A DNA stretch of 64,000 nucleotides from an uncultured Veillonellaceae bacterium (GTDB lineage Bacteria; Bacillota; Negativicutes; Veillonellales; Dialisteraceae): the NCBI GenBank assembly GCA_958348245.1, contig CATVYJ010000002.1, positions 1 through 64,000 of the forward strand, in the 5' to 3' direction. Shown here in pieces: positions 34,416-46,064 of the stretch. Position 1 is the stretch's first letter, and each line of letters begins with the position of its first letter. The translations under genes were made by a program, and so were the position numbers. The notes beneath the pieces were generated by a model, which was not told the DNA's origin, searched no databases, and saw nothing but the letters and a program-made list of their open reading frames with translations.

Positions 34416-34419
<4 letters not shown>
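33589..34419 (-). CDS. Oligo/dipeptide ABC transporter ATPase, DppF/OppF type
   Basis: 276 residues with Walker A VGESGCGKST, Q-loop IVFQDPYSSLSPRMT, signature FSGGQRQRISIARAL, Walker [12 protein letters not shown] and switch SHNLAV. The PYSSLSPR form of the Q-loop is characteristic of DppF/OppF. Start at 34419 overlaps the previous ATPase by 4 nt. The frame stays open upstream over the preceding gene, but that part is the shadow of the DppD frame. Confidence 0.94.
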
Positions 34420-35435
<1,016 letters not shown>

Positions 35436-35441
35436 ATGCCC

Positions 35442-36302
35442 TCACTTTCTCGAACGCGGATCGAGGATGTCCCGGATGCCGTCGCCGATGAGATTGAATC
35501 CCATAATGGTAATCAGAATGGACAGCCCGGGGAACGCCGCGTACCACCACTGGTCGATGGCGTAGATGCGGGCTGTGGAAATCATCGCGCCCCACTCCGG
35601 CGTGGGCGGCTGCGCGCCGAGGCCGATGAAGCTCATGGAGGAGGCGATGAGGATGGCGTCGCCGATGCCGAGCGTCATCTGCACCATGAGCGGGGTGAGG
35701 CAGTTCGGCACGATGTGCCGCGCTACGATCCAGAAAGGCTTCTCCCCGAAAGTGCGCGCCGCCCGGACGTAGGGCTGCTCCTTCGCCACGAGCACCTGCC
35801 CGCGCATGAGCCGCGTGTACATGGGAATGCGCACGATGATGACCGCGAGCATCGTATTGAGCAGTCCCGGCCCCATGGCGGCGGTGAGCGCGAGCGCCAG
35901 CACCATGGACGGAAAGGCGAGGATCATGTCCGTCACGGCGAGGACGATCTGGTCCGCCCGGCCGCCGAAGTAGCCGGAGACGCTGCCGAGGACGACGCCG
36001 ATGGCCGCCGACACCGCCACGATGACGACGCCCACGGCGATGGAAATGCGCGCGCCGTACATGATGCGGGAGAGCACGTCCCGGCCCATTTCATCCGTGC
36101 CGAAGAGGTGCGCCGCGCTGGGCGCCTGCAGCCGCGCGGGGATATTCATGAGATTGGGGGCATACGGCGCGAGAAGCGGCGCGAGGAGCCCCACCAGCGC
36201 CACGAAGCCCACGAGGAGGAATCCCGCGAGAGTGAGCTTGTTCCGGAAGAGGATCTCCCGGATTTCTTTCGCCCGGGACGGGCGGACAGCGGTTTCGTTC
36301 AT
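35442..36302 (-). CDS. Dipeptide ABC transporter permease, DppC type
   Basis: 286 residues. N-terminal cytoplasmic helix and first transmembrane helix (about 20-45), the HLFGTDEMGRDVLSRIMYGAR loop and five more helices with EAA loop VLVAKEQPYVRAARTFGEKPFWIV. MSFIGLGAQPPTPEWGAM is the family's C-terminal block. It overlaps the DppB-type gene by 4 nt and forms the channel with it. Confidence 0.94.
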   Translation of the reverse strand: MNETAVRPSRAKEIREILFRNKLTLAGFLLVGFVALVGLLAPLLAPYAPNLMNIPARLQAPSAAHLFGTDEMGRDVLSRIMYGARISIAVGVVIVAVSAAIGVVLGSVSGYFGGRADQIVLAVTDMILAFPSMVLALALTAAMGPGLLNTMLAVIIVRIPMYTRLMRGQVLVAKEQPYVRAARTFGEKPFWIVARHIVPNCLTPLMVQMTLGIGDAILIASSMSFIGLGAQPPTPEWGAMISTARIYAIDQWWYAAFPGLSILITIMGFNLIGDGIRDILDPRSRK

Positions 36303-37318
36303 TTCTCCGCCTCCTCCCGCACCTGCGGATTCAGGATGCCGTACACCACGTCCACCGCGGTATTGATGAGGACGTATCCGAAGGAAATCACGAGGGTGAA
36401 GCCCATGATGGCCGGGAAATCCAGAAAGGAAATGGAATCCATCACGTACTTGCCCATGCCCGGCCAGGCGAAGATGGTCTCCGTGATGACCGCGCCGCCG
36501 AGGAGCTCGCCGATGGTAAGGCCCGTCAGGGTCACCGTGGGAATGAGCGCGTTCTTCAGGGCGTAGGTGTAGATGATGGTCCGCCGCGGGATGCCGCACG
36601 CCCGCGCGGTGCGGATGTAGTCCTGCTCGAGCACGTCGATCATGCTGGAGCGCACCTGCCGGGCGATGATGGCGAGCTGCACGTACGCGAGGCACAGCGC
36701 GGGCAGGATGAGATGATGGACCGCGGAGAGCACCACGTCCATCTGGCCCGCGAGCAGGCCGTCAATGATGTAGAGTCCCGTCACCTGCGGGGGCGGCGAG
36801 AGGAACGCATCCAGCCGGCCCGACGCAGGGAAGATGGGAAACACTTTGTAAAACAGGATGAGCGCGATGATGCCGGACCAGAAGAGCGGCATGGACACGC
36901 CCACGAGGGACACCACGCGGCTCACGTGGTCCACCCAGCTGTCGCGGTGCACCGCGGACGCCACGCCCAGGATGATGCCGAAGACGACCGCGACGAGCAT
37001 CGCCGCCAGCGTGAGTTCGAGCGTCGCCGGGAAATACTTCGCCAGCTCGCCCGCTACGGGCATCTGCGTACGGATGGACAGGCCCATGTCCCCGTGAAAG
37101 AGTCCCGTCATGTACTGGATATACTGCGTCCAGATGGGCTGGTCGAGGCCGAGCGACGCCCGGGCCGCCGCCAGCGTTTCTTCCGACGCGTGAGGCCCCA
37201 CGAGCATGCGCGCCGGATCGCCGGGGATCACGTGGGAGATGCAGAACGTCACCACGGACACCCCGAAGAAGACCAGCACGAGGTGCAGCAGCCTCTTCAA
37301 AATAAAATGAATGGTCAT
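36299..37318 (-). CDS. Dipeptide ABC transporter permease, DppB type
   Basis: 339 residues with six transmembrane helices, the periplasmic loop after helix 1 (VIPGDPARMLVGPHASEETL) and the EAA loop VLEQDYIRTARACGIPRRTI, followed by GELLGGAVITETIFAWPGMG. It is distinct from the two NikB-type permeases in the window (longer loop 1, no LARQ segment). Second gene of the operon after the binding protein, 56 nt downstream. Confidence 0.94.
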   Translation of the reverse strand: MTIHFILKRLLHLVLVFFGVSVVTFCISHVIPGDPARMLVGPHASEETLAAARASLGLDQPIWTQYIQYMTGLFHGDMGLSIRTQMPVAGELAKYFPATLELTLAAMLVAVVFGIILGVASAVHRDSWVDHVSRVVSLVGVSMPLFWSGIIALILFYKVFPIFPASGRLDAFLSPPPQVTGLYIIDGLLAGQMDVVLSAVHHLILPALCLAYVQLAIIARQVRSSMIDVLEQDYIRTARACGIPRRTIIYTYALKNALIPTVTLTGLTIGELLGGAVITETIFAWPGMGKYVMDSISFLDFPAIMGFTLVISFGYVLINTAVDVVYGILNPQVREEAEK

Positions 37319-37374
37319 GATTTTCCCCCTGTAGAGAGCGCTTCCCGCCCGTCATGCGGAGCGCCCCGTTTCGT

Positions 37375-38949
37375 TTACTCCTTGCTGAGATGCTCGAAGT
37401 CGTACATCTGGTCGAGCATCGGATTGTAGGCGAAGCCCTTGATATCGGCCCGCATGGGCGTGAGGACATTCATCTGGAAGAGGAAGAGGTACGGGCTGTC
37501 GTCCAGCACCAGCCGCTCCGCCTGTCCGTAGAGGTCCGTGCGCGCCTTCTGGTCGGTGAGCGCTTCCGCTTCGCGGAGCAGGCTGTCCACGGCGGGATTG
37601 CTGTAGAAGGCGCGGTTGCCCGCAAGGCCGAAGTAATCCGAGTCGAACCAGTAGCTCATGAAGAACTGCGGATCCGCGTAGTCCGGGCTCCACGTGCCGA
37701 GCGCCATGTCGAACTGTCCCTGATCGATGCGGTCCCGGAAGGCGGCCCAGGCGGTCTTCTCCAGCTTGAGGTCGATGCCGATCTCCTTGAAATTGTTCTG
37801 CAGCATGAGCGCTTCCGTTTCATTGAAAGGCTGGTTGTCCGAGTAGAGGAGCGTCAGCTCCTTCGCATTCGCGCCGGTGGACCGGGCGAGGAGCTCCTTC
37901 GCCTTGTTGATGTCCTGTTTGTAGCCGGCGATGCTGTCGTCCCGGCCCCACATGCCCTTCGGGATGGGCTGCACGAGCTGCTCGCCGTAGCCCTTCACGG
38001 AGCCCTGCACGATGCCGTCGTAGTCCACCGCGTACGCGAGAGCCTGCCGAAAGAGTTTGTCGTCAAAGGGCGCTTTCTGATTGTTCAGGTACACCACGCT
38101 TGCCACAAGGGACGGGTCTTCGTAGATGTGAATGTCCTTATTGTCCTTCATCTGCTCGATCTGGTCCACGGGGATGCTCTGGGCGATGTCCAGGTCGCCC
38201 TTCTCCAGCTGGAGCCGCTGCGCGGACGGGTCCTTGATGATGTTGAACACCACGTGCTTGATGGCCGGCTCCCTGCCGCTGTAGTGCTGGTTCAGCTCGA
38301 GGGTGATCTTCTGGCCGGGCACGATTTCCTTCAGCTCGTACGCGCCGGAGCCCATGGTGTGCGTGGCGAGGTAGTTCGACCCGAGGTCGCCGTTTTCCTC
38401 ATGCTCCATCACCTTCGGATTCACGATGCCCGCGCCGTTCACCGCGAGGCTCGAGAGGAAAGGTGCGAAAGGCCGGTCCAGCGTGAAGACCACCGTCTCC
38501 GCGTCGGGCGCTTCGATGGACTTCACCATTTTGAAATATTCCGAAGGGCCTTTGCCCACGCGCTGCGCGCGCTCGAAGGAGAATTTCACCGCCGCCGCGT
38601 CCACGGGCGACCCGTCGGAGAATTTGTGCCCCGGATTCAGCTTGAACGTCCACACGAGGCCGTCGTCCGAGACCGTCCAGGACTTGGCGAGCGCCCCTTC
38701 CACCTCCGTAGAGGCTTTGCCGTTTTCCGTCTTGTACTGCACGAGCCGTTCATAGGCGGGATACGTCACCTGCCAGTGCTTGTTGTCCATCTGCACCGCC
38801 GGATCGAGCGTGCCCAGATCCACGCTGATGCCCACGGCCATGGTGTCCTTCGGCACACTACCTTTCGAAGAACCGGAGCCGCCTCCGCCGCATCCCGCCG
38901 CGGTGAGGACCGTCAGGCCGAGGACGGCCGCTGCCAATGCTTTTTTCAT
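37375..38949 (-). CDS. Dipeptide/oligopeptide ABC transporter binding lipoprotein
   Basis: 524 residues, family 5 solute-binding protein with lipobox TAAGC near residue 20 followed by a Gly/Ser linker. Family blocks: VDLGTLDPAVQMD, AYERLVQYK, LAKSWTVSDDGLVWTFKL, SDGSPVDAAAVKFSFER, MGSGAYELKEIVPGQ, and YADPQFFMSYWF, typical of OppA/DppA proteins for peptides. Starts the six-gene operon binding protein-DppB-DppC-DppD-DppF-serine hydrolase. GGGGGAATC precedes the ATG at 38949. Confidence 0.93.
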   Translation of the reverse strand: MKKALAAAVLGLTVLTAAGCGGGGSGSSKGSVPKDTMAVGISVDLGTLDPAVQMDNKHWQVTYPAYERLVQYKTENGKASTEVEGALAKSWTVSDDGLVWTFKLNPGHKFSDGSPVDAAAVKFSFERAQRVGKGPSEYFKMVKSIEAPDAETVVFTLDRPFAPFLSSLAVNGAGIVNPKVMEHEENGDLGSNYLATHTMGSGAYELKEIVPGQKITLELNQHYSGREPAIKHVVFNIIKDPSAQRLQLEKGDLDIAQSIPVDQIEQMKDNKDIHIYEDPSLVASVVYLNNQKAPFDDKLFRQALAYAVDYDGIVQGSVKGYGEQLVQPIPKGMWGRDDSIAGYKQDINKAKELLARSTGANAKELTLLYSDNQPFNETEALMLQNNFKEIGIDLKLEKTAWAAFRDRIDQGQFDMALGTWSPDYADPQFFMSYWFDSDYFGLAGNRAFYSNPAVDSLLREAEALTDQKARTDLYGQAERLVLDDSPYLFLFQMNVLTPMRADIKGFAYNPMLDQMYDFEHLSKE

Positions 38950-38972
38950 AGGTGATTCCCCCTTTGTTGTGG

Positions 38973-39014
38973 AAAAAAAGGCGCTCCGTCCGAATAGGGA
39001 CCCGAAACGCCTTT
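38973..39014 (-). promoter_or_regulatory. Intrinsic-terminator-like hairpin in the leader of the peptide ABC operon
   Basis: Minus strand AAAGGCG (39008-39014) pairs with CGCCTTT (38977-38983), with an inner GTCC/GGAC stem, followed by seven T. It lies between a perfect -10 TATAAT (39043-39048) and the first gene, so it could attenuate the operon; no aptamer is visible in the roughly 25 nt between promoter and stem. Confidence 0.5.
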
Positions 39015-39042
39015 GCTGTCTGAAACTATGAACTTATCTGTT

Positions 39043-39048
39043 ATTATA
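39043..39048 (-). promoter_or_regulatory. -10 element of the peptide ABC operon
   Basis: Minus strand TATAAT at 39043-39048; -35 weak (TATCAC 17 nt upstream). Confidence 0.5.
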
Positions 39049-39176
39049 CCGCGCTTCCCTTCACCGTGATAGAGAAGCGCCGCATAGAATCTGCCTATGG
39101 CCGCCATGCGGGAGACCGGACGGCAGGCCGCGCCTATAAAAGGAAAAAATAAATACGCCGCGGCCGGCGCCCGCAC

Positions 39177-39211
39177 AAAAAATCCGCCTCCCCTGCGGGA
39201 AGCGGTTCCTT
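39177..39211 (-). terminator. Terminator of the DUF805 gene
   Basis: Minus strand AACCGCTTCCC / GGGGAGGCGG stem followed by six T, directly after the stop. Confidence 0.8.
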
Positions 39212-39213
39212 TT

Positions 39214-39618
39214 TCAGCGCACGTCGTACGGATACTCCGTCGGGTCGAGACCGTATTGATTCGGGCCGCGCTCGCCGTGCTTGAAGAGCAGGTACAGGCC
39301 GAGCACCACGTTCAGCACGGGCAGGCACGCGCCGATCATCCAGAACCACTGGCTCTTGCCCAGGTCGTGCGCGCGGCGCGCCACGAGGGACATGAACGAC
39401 CACAGCACGGGCAGGTACACGAGGCCCATCCACCAGATGTGCTGCATCATGACGATGACCGCCCCCGCGAGGAGGTACACCGGCAGCACCCGGAGAAAAT
39501 AGCGCATGCGGTTCAGCCGCCCGTCGAACGTGAACCACATCCCTTTCAGGGAACGGTCGGTAAATCCGTCGGACGTCGTATACTGCGCCTGCAGTGTTTC
39601 CCATTCTTCGATCTTCAT
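39214..39618 (-). CDS. DUF805 family small membrane protein (YhaH-like)
   Basis: 134 residues with three to four hydrophobic segments (about 42-60, 62-80, 92-112). DUF805 marks are the WFTFDGRLNRMRYF entry, RRAHDLGKSQWFWM and the tail FKHGERGPNQYG. Family members are inner-membrane proteins of unknown function. GAGG is seen before the ATG. It is a single gene with its own terminator, between gyrB and the peptide importer. Confidence 0.87.
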   Translation of the reverse strand: MKIEEWETLQAQYTTSDGFTDRSLKGMWFTFDGRLNRMRYFLRVLPVYLLAGAVIVMMQHIWWMGLVYLPVLWSFMSLVARRAHDLGKSQWFWMIGACLPVLNVVLGLYLLFKHGERGPNQYGLDPTEYPYDVR

Positions 39619-39686
39619 ACGGGCCTCCTTCCGCCGCTGGGCGGCTTCTTTTCTCCAGTGTATGACAGGACGGGCGCGCTGTCAAA

Positions 39687-39713
39687 AAAAGCACAGCGGA
39701 AACTGTGCTTTTT
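39687..39713 (-). terminator. Terminator of gyrB
   Basis: AAAGCACAG / CTGTGCTTT stem flanked by A-run and T-run close after the gyrB stop. Confidence 0.85.
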
Positions 39714-39722
39714 ACGTACATT

Positions 39723-41732
<2,010 letters not shown>

Positions 41733-41750
41733 TTATATATATTCTTATAT

Positions 41751-41759
41751 ATTATACCA
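41751..41759 (-). promoter_or_regulatory. Extended -10 promoter of gyrB
   Basis: Minus strand TGGTATAAT (extended -10), in an A/T-rich gap between the divergent gyrB and transglycosylase genes. Confidence 0.6.
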
Positions 41760-41833
41760 TAGAACCCCCGTTTCTGCCGACATTTTCCCGCGTCCTCCGG
41801 ATATGGTAAGATAGGAGGCATGGAGGCGGGACG

Positions 41834-42739
41834 ATGAAGAAATGGTTACTGCTGCTGCTTCTCGCGGCGGCGGCGTGGGGATTTTACGAGGGCAGCGGCA
41901 CCGGGGAGGACATCCATCCCGCCGGACGGCCTGCGGCGGAGGCGCCGGCTTCCGGCGGCATAGGCGGGATCTTCCGCACGTTCGCCGCGGGTCTCACCGG
42001 CCTCGACGTGGAGGACCTCGCGCCGGCCTCTCCCGCTCCCGCAGAGGAAGCGCCCGCAGGGGAAACGTCCGAGCCGACCGCGGACGGCAGCCCGCTCGTG
42101 CCCCAGAGCCCCGCCGCGGCCTTCGGCGACCTGCGGGATCTGATGGACTTCCCCGATTCCCTCGAACGGCGCATCGACCGCAGCCGGTTCGTCCCGTCGG
42201 AAGACATCCCGGACACGCTGAAAAAAGCGGTGGTCGCCGCGGAGGACCGGCGCTTCTACGAGCACGGCGCCATCGACGTGATGAGCGTGGCCCGCGCGGC
42301 CTTCGCCAACTATATGGCAGGCACGACCGTGGAAGGGGGCAGCACCCTCGCGCAGCAGACGGTGAAGAATCTCTTTCTCTCGAACGAGCGCACCATGACG
42401 CGGAAGGTGCGGGAGCTCTTCCTCGCCATGCAGCTGGAAAAATACTACACGAAGGACCAGATCCTCGAAATTTACCTGAATACGATTTACTTCGGCCACG
42501 GCACGTACGGCGTGGGCGAGGCGTGCCGCACGTACTTCGGCAGAGAGCCGCGGGACCTCACGCTCTCCCAGTGCGCGCTCATCGCCGGACTTCCTCAGGC
42601 CCCGTCGGCGTACGACCCCATCGACCATCCCGACGAGGCGAAGCAGCGCACGGCCATCGTGCTCATGCTCATGGCCCGCGAAGGATACATCTCGCCGGAA
42701 GAAGCCGCCGCCGCGGCGATGGATTCCCTCTTCGACTGA
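41834..42739 (+). CDS. Monofunctional peptidoglycan glycosyltransferase (GT51)
   Basis: 301 residues. One N-terminal membrane anchor (about 3-17), an Ala/Pro/Glu-rich linker (about 25-100), then a GT51 domain: VVAAEDRRFYEHGAID (catalytic Glu), EGGSTLAQQTVKNLFLS, RKVRELFLAMQLEKYYTKDQILEIYLN-type block and GEACRTYFGREPRDLTLSQCALIAGLPQAPS. It polymerises lipid II into glycan strands on the outer face of the inner membrane. There is no transpeptidase domain, so it is MtgA-like rather than a bifunctional PBP. A terminator follows the stop. Confidence 0.92.
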   Translation: MKKWLLLLLLAAAAWGFYEGSGTGEDIHPAGRPAAEAPASGGIGGIFRTFAAGLTGLDVEDLAPASPAPAEEAPAGETSEPTADGSPLVPQSPAAAFGDLRDLMDFPDSLERRIDRSRFVPSEDIPDTLKKAVVAAEDRRFYEHGAIDVMSVARAAFANYMAGTTVEGGSTLAQQTVKNLFLSNERTMTRKVRELFLAMQLEKYYTKDQILEIYLNTIYFGHGTYGVGEACRTYFGREPRDLTLSQCALIAGLPQAPSAYDPIDHPDEAKQRTAIVLMLMAREGYISPEEAAAAAMDSLFD

Positions 42740-42748
42740 AACAATTTT

Positions 42749-42783
42749 CCCGTGTCTCTGAAAAAGAGCGCGGGGATTTTTTT
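42749..42783 (+). terminator. Terminator of the GT51 gene
   Basis: CCCGTGTCTCT / AGAGCGCGGG stem with AAAA-type loop and a T-run. Confidence 0.8.
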
Positions 42784-42951
42784 GCGCCGTTTTTTATCGC
42801 GAGACATGTTTCCGCGTCCGGTTGGCAGCCGCGGGAAAATCTCCCGTGCTCTTCTGGAAAACCGCTGCCCATCGTTTCGCGCGGGAGGAGCGTCCGTTTT
42901 TCTGTTTTCGTCGATACCCCACGGGCATTGCAGAGAGAGAGGAATAAGCAT

Positions 42952-42980
42952 TGGCTATTCTCCGCGGAGTTTCCTACAAT
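42952..42980 (+). promoter_or_regulatory. Promoter of the alpha/beta hydrolase gene
   Basis: TTGGCT (42952-42957), 17-nt spacer, TACAAT (42975-42980), 40 nt before the start codon. Confidence 0.7.
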
Positions 42981-43019
42981 ACAGGCATAGGCCATTCCAT
43001 ACAGAAAGGAGCATCTCCC

Positions 43020-44093
43020 ATGAAACTGAAACAGACTCTTCTCGCCGCGTTCCTCTGCGGCGCGGCGCTCGGACTGGGCGGCACGGCCCTCGCGGCGGGC
43101 GGCGCGGTGCCGGACCCGCTTCCCCTCGCCGAGACGGGCGACCTGTCCCGCGGCGCGGATAATTTCTACAGGAGCGGCAGGCTCGACTCGCAGGTGGTGA
43201 CTTTCCACAACCTGTACCAGATGAAGGTGGAGGGCACGCTCTTCACGCCGAAGGGCATGGACCGCACGCAGAAGCTGCCCGCCGTCATCGTGGGGCACCC
43301 CATGGGCGCGGTGCGCGAGCAGAGCGCGAACCTGTACGCGCAGAAAATGGCCGAAGAGGGCTACGTGACCCTCTCGGTGGATCTGTCCTTCTGGGGCGGA
43401 TCGGACGGGCAGCCGCGGAACGCCGTGGACCCCACGATCTACGCGGAGACCTTCAGCGCCGCCGTGGACTATCTGGATACGCTCCCCTTCGTGGATCAGG
43501 ACCGCATCGGCGTCATCGGCATCTGCGGCAGCGGCAGCTACGCCGTGGCCGAGGCGAAGATCGACCCGCGCCTCAAAGCCGTCGCCACGGTGAGCATGTA
43601 CGATATGGGGCAGGCTGCGCGGGCCGGCCTGAGAAACAGCGTCACGCCCGCGCAGCGCCAGGCCATTCTCGCCGAAGCGGCGGCGCAGCGCGATAAGGAG
43701 TACGCGGGCGCGCCCCTCGCCTACACCAGCGGCACGCCGGAGCACGTGGACGAACATTCCAGCGCCATCGAAAAAGAATTTTACGACTACTACCGCACGA
43801 GCCGCGGCGCGTCCGCCCGCACCACCACCCATCCCACGCTCACGAGCAATGTGAAGCTCATGAATTTCTATCCCTTCGCGGACATCGACACCATCTCGCC
43901 CAGACCGCTTCTCTTCATCGCCGGAGAGAACGCGCACTCCATCGAATTCAGCGAGAATGCATACCGCCTCGCAAAGGAGCCGAAGGAGCTCGTCATCGTG
44001 CCGGACGCGGGCCACGTGGATCTCTACGACCGGGTGGACGTCATCCCCTGGGAGGCGCTCCGCGATTTCTTCGGCCGGTACCTCAAAAAATAA
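43020..44093 (+). CDS. Exported alpha/beta hydrolase (dienelactone hydrolase/YcjY-like)
   Basis: 357 residues with a signal peptide (MKLKQTLLAAFLCGAALGLG, cleavage near ALAA). The hydrolase core has PAVIVGHPMGAVREQSANLYAQ, VDLSFWGGSDG, a nucleophile elbow GICGSGSYAVAEA where Ser or Cys could be the nucleophile, and the late IVPDAGHVDLYD with the catalytic His. Similar proteins are found in the YcjY/X-Pro peptidase-like group; the substrate is unknown. AAAGGAG is 9 nt upstream of the ATG at 43020. Predicted periplasmic. Own promoter and terminator. Confidence 0.83.
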   Translation: MKLKQTLLAAFLCGAALGLGGTALAAGGAVPDPLPLAETGDLSRGADNFYRSGRLDSQVVTFHNLYQMKVEGTLFTPKGMDRTQKLPAVIVGHPMGAVREQSANLYAQKMAEEGYVTLSVDLSFWGGSDGQPRNAVDPTIYAETFSAAVDYLDTLPFVDQDRIGVIGICGSGSYAVAEAKIDPRLKAVATVSMYDMGQAARAGLRNSVTPAQRQAILAEAAAQRDKEYAGAPLAYTSGTPEHVDEHSSAIEKEFYDYYRTSRGASARTTTHPTLTSNVKLMNFYPFADIDTISPRPLLFIAGENAHSIEFSENAYRLAKEPKELVIVPDAGHVDLYDRVDVIPWEALRDFFGRYLKK

Positions 44094-44111
44094 ATCTCCC
44101 CTCTCTTCTGC

Positions 44112-44145
44112 AAAAGCCGCCGCCCTTCGCCGGGCCGGCGGTTTT
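44112..44145 (+). terminator. Terminator of the hydrolase gene
   Basis: GCCGCCGCCC / GGGCCGGCGGT-type stem flanked by AAAA and TTTT. Confidence 0.7.
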
Positions 44146-44232
44146 CCTGTTATAATGGAAGCGCCGCACAGGCTTCCTTCGGACTTTCACTCCGCGATGA
44201 AGCGACAGACAGATGGCAGAAAGGAATCAATC

Positions 44233-45285
44233 ATGACAGACAGAAAGAAAGTGGTGGTGGCGCTCTCGGGCGGCGTGGACTCCACGCTCACCGCGAGGCT
44301 GCTCCTCGACGCGGGATACGACGTCGCCGCCGCCACGATGCATCAGTTCGACGGGCAGGATACGTCCGACGCTTCCGCCATGGCGGAATTTCTCGGCATC
44401 CCCCACAAAGTGTTCGACGTACGGGAGGAATACCGCGCGTGGGTGCTGCGGTACTTCATCGACGCCTACGCCCGCGGGGAAACGCCGAATCCCTGCATGG
44501 TGTGCGACTTCCGCATCAAATTCGGCATTTTCTACGACCGGGCGCGGGCCCATTTCGGCGCGGACTATTTCGCCACGGGGCATTACGCGCGCATCCTCTG
44601 GGACCCGGCGCGGGGAAAGTACGCCGTGCACAAGGGCGTGGACGCCGCGAAAGACCAGTCCTACATGATGTACCGCCTCACGCAGGACCAGCTCGCGCAT
44701 ATTCTCTTCCCCCTCGGGCGCATGACGAAGCAGGACGCGCGCCGCCTCTCCGAAGAAAAGGGGCTGCCCACGTACAATAAGGCGGAGAGCCAGGACATGT
44801 GCTTCCTCGCCGCGGGCGACTCGTACAAAGATTACCTGGCGGCGCACGCGCCGGACATTTTCCGCCCCGGGGACATCACGGACGCGGAGGGGCGCGTGCT
44901 CGGCCGGCACCGCGGCCTCCCGTGCTACACCATCGGCCAGCGGAAAGGGCTCGGCCTCGCGGCGAAGACCCCGCTCTACGTCACCGCCCTCGACGGGGCG
45001 CGGAACCGGGTGGTCGTGGGCAGCAACGCGTCGCTCTTCCGCACGCGCCTTCTCGCGGGCGACCTCGCCTTCCCCGACGGGGAAGCGCCGGGCGAAGTCT
45101 TCTCCTGCACGGCGAAGATCCGCTACGCTGCGCCCCCCGCGCCGTGCACGGTGACCGTCCAGCGGGACGGCCGCGCGGCGGTCTCCTTTGCGGACGCCCA
45201 GCGGGCCGTCACGCCGGGGCAGTCGGTCGTCTTCTACGACGGGGACCGCCTCCTCGGCGGCGGCACCATCCTCCGCCCCCTGTAA
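44233..45285 (+). CDS. mnmA: tRNA-specific 2-thiouridylase MnmA
   Basis: 350 residues. The N-terminal PP-loop ALSGGVDSTLTA (about residues 10-21) adenylates U34 of tRNA-Lys, -Glu and -Gln; the cysteine pair that handles sulfur is Cys91 (NPCMVCDFRIKF) and Cys190 (ESQDMCFL). The central YTIGQRKGLG and C-terminal beta domain are as in the family. TATAAT at 44151-44156 is a likely -10 element, and AGAAAGGA precedes the ATG. Single-gene unit ending at a terminator. The protein is close to the E. coli length. Confidence 0.95.
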   Translation: MTDRKKVVVALSGGVDSTLTARLLLDAGYDVAAATMHQFDGQDTSDASAMAEFLGIPHKVFDVREEYRAWVLRYFIDAYARGETPNPCMVCDFRIKFGIFYDRARAHFGADYFATGHYARILWDPARGKYAVHKGVDAAKDQSYMMYRLTQDQLAHILFPLGRMTKQDARRLSEEKGLPTYNKAESQDMCFLAAGDSYKDYLAAHAPDIFRPGDITDAEGRVLGRHRGLPCYTIGQRKGLGLAAKTPLYVTALDGARNRVVVGSNASLFRTRLLAGDLAFPDGEAPGEVFSCTAKIRYAAPPAPCTVTVQRDGRAAVSFADAQRAVTPGQSVVFYDGDRLLGGGTILRPL

Positions 45286-45293
45286 AAAAAATC

Positions 45294-45317
45294 AGCGCCC
45301 TCCGGGGCGCTTTTTTT
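45294..45317 (+). terminator. Terminator of mnmA
   Basis: AGCGCCC / GGGCGCT stem with a short loop and seven T. Confidence 0.9.
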
Positions 45318-45405
45318 CATGCCCTTCGCAGAATCTTTACGCCGTCTGTACGCCCGGCCCCTATACTGGAAAGAAAACGCCGTCTCCGGACGGAAAGGAG
45401 GCCCC

Positions 45406-45921
45406 ATGCCTTTTGAATGCTGGTTCCTGCGCTGGATGCGCCATTACACGAAGAGCCGCTTCGGCGACTGGTTCATGCCCCGGGCGACGCGCCTCGGCGA
45501 CTACGGCGCGGTGTGGATCGCCCTCGCGCTTGGCATGCTCTTCTTCCGCCGCACGAGGCGGCCCGCGGTGCAGCTCCTCGTGACGCTCGCCATAGAGAGC
45601 CTCCTGTGCAACACCTTCCTCAAGCCCTTCGTCGGCCGGCCCCGCCCCTTCGAACTCTCGTCCAAAGTGCGGCCCCTCATCGCGCCGCCGCAGGACCGGT
45701 CCTTCCCGTCGGGCCACACCGCGTCCTCCGTCGCCGCCGCGGCGAGCCTCTGCCTCTCCCGCTGCCCCCTCTGGAAAGGGGCGCTCTCGCTCGCCCTCCT
45801 CATCGCCTGGTCCCGCCTGTACGTATGCGTCCACTTCGCGACGGACATCCTCGGCGGCGCCGCCGCGGGCCTCCTCTCTGCCCGTGCGGGACAGGTGCTC
45901 ATGAAAAAAATCGTCCGCTGA
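45406..45921 (+). CDS. PAP2-family membrane phosphatase
   Basis: 171 residues with about five membrane helices and the three PAP2 motifs: KPFVGRPRPF (about residues 73-82), PSGHTASS (about 102-109) and SRLYVCVHFATDILGG (about 136-151), holding the catalytic His residues. Such proteins dephosphorylate undecaprenyl pyrophosphate or lipid phosphates at the membrane surface; which of these applies is open. AAAGGAGG 5-6 nt before the ATG sets the start. A terminator follows. Confidence 0.9.
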   Translation: MPFECWFLRWMRHYTKSRFGDWFMPRATRLGDYGAVWIALALGMLFFRRTRRPAVQLLVTLAIESLLCNTFLKPFVGRPRPFELSSKVRPLIAPPQDRSFPSGHTASSVAAAASLCLSRCPLWKGALSLALLIAWSRLYVCVHFATDILGGAAAGLLSARAGQVLMKKIVR

Positions 45922-45935
45922 CCGCGCTTCCCCTT

Positions 45936-45959
45936 CCCGCCCTCCGGCGGGATTTTTTT
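45936..45959 (+). terminator. Terminator of the PAP2 gene
   Basis: CCCGCC / GGCGGG stem and seven T. Confidence 0.85.
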
Positions 45960-45993
45960 ACGCCGCCGGAAAATAGGCATGATGAAAAGCCGG

Positions 45994-46021
45994 TTGAAAT
46001 ACGGCTAACCGGTGCTACAAT
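45994..46021 (+). promoter_or_regulatory. Promoter of the feo operon
   Basis: TTGAAA (45994-45999), 16-nt spacer, TACAAT (46016-46021). The spacer holds AGCCGGTT..AACCGGT, a partial inverted repeat that could bind a metal-dependent repressor. Confidence 0.65.
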
Positions 46022-46064
46022 GAGTAAGTAAGAAAAAGATTTTACATGCAAAGAAGGGATTTCC

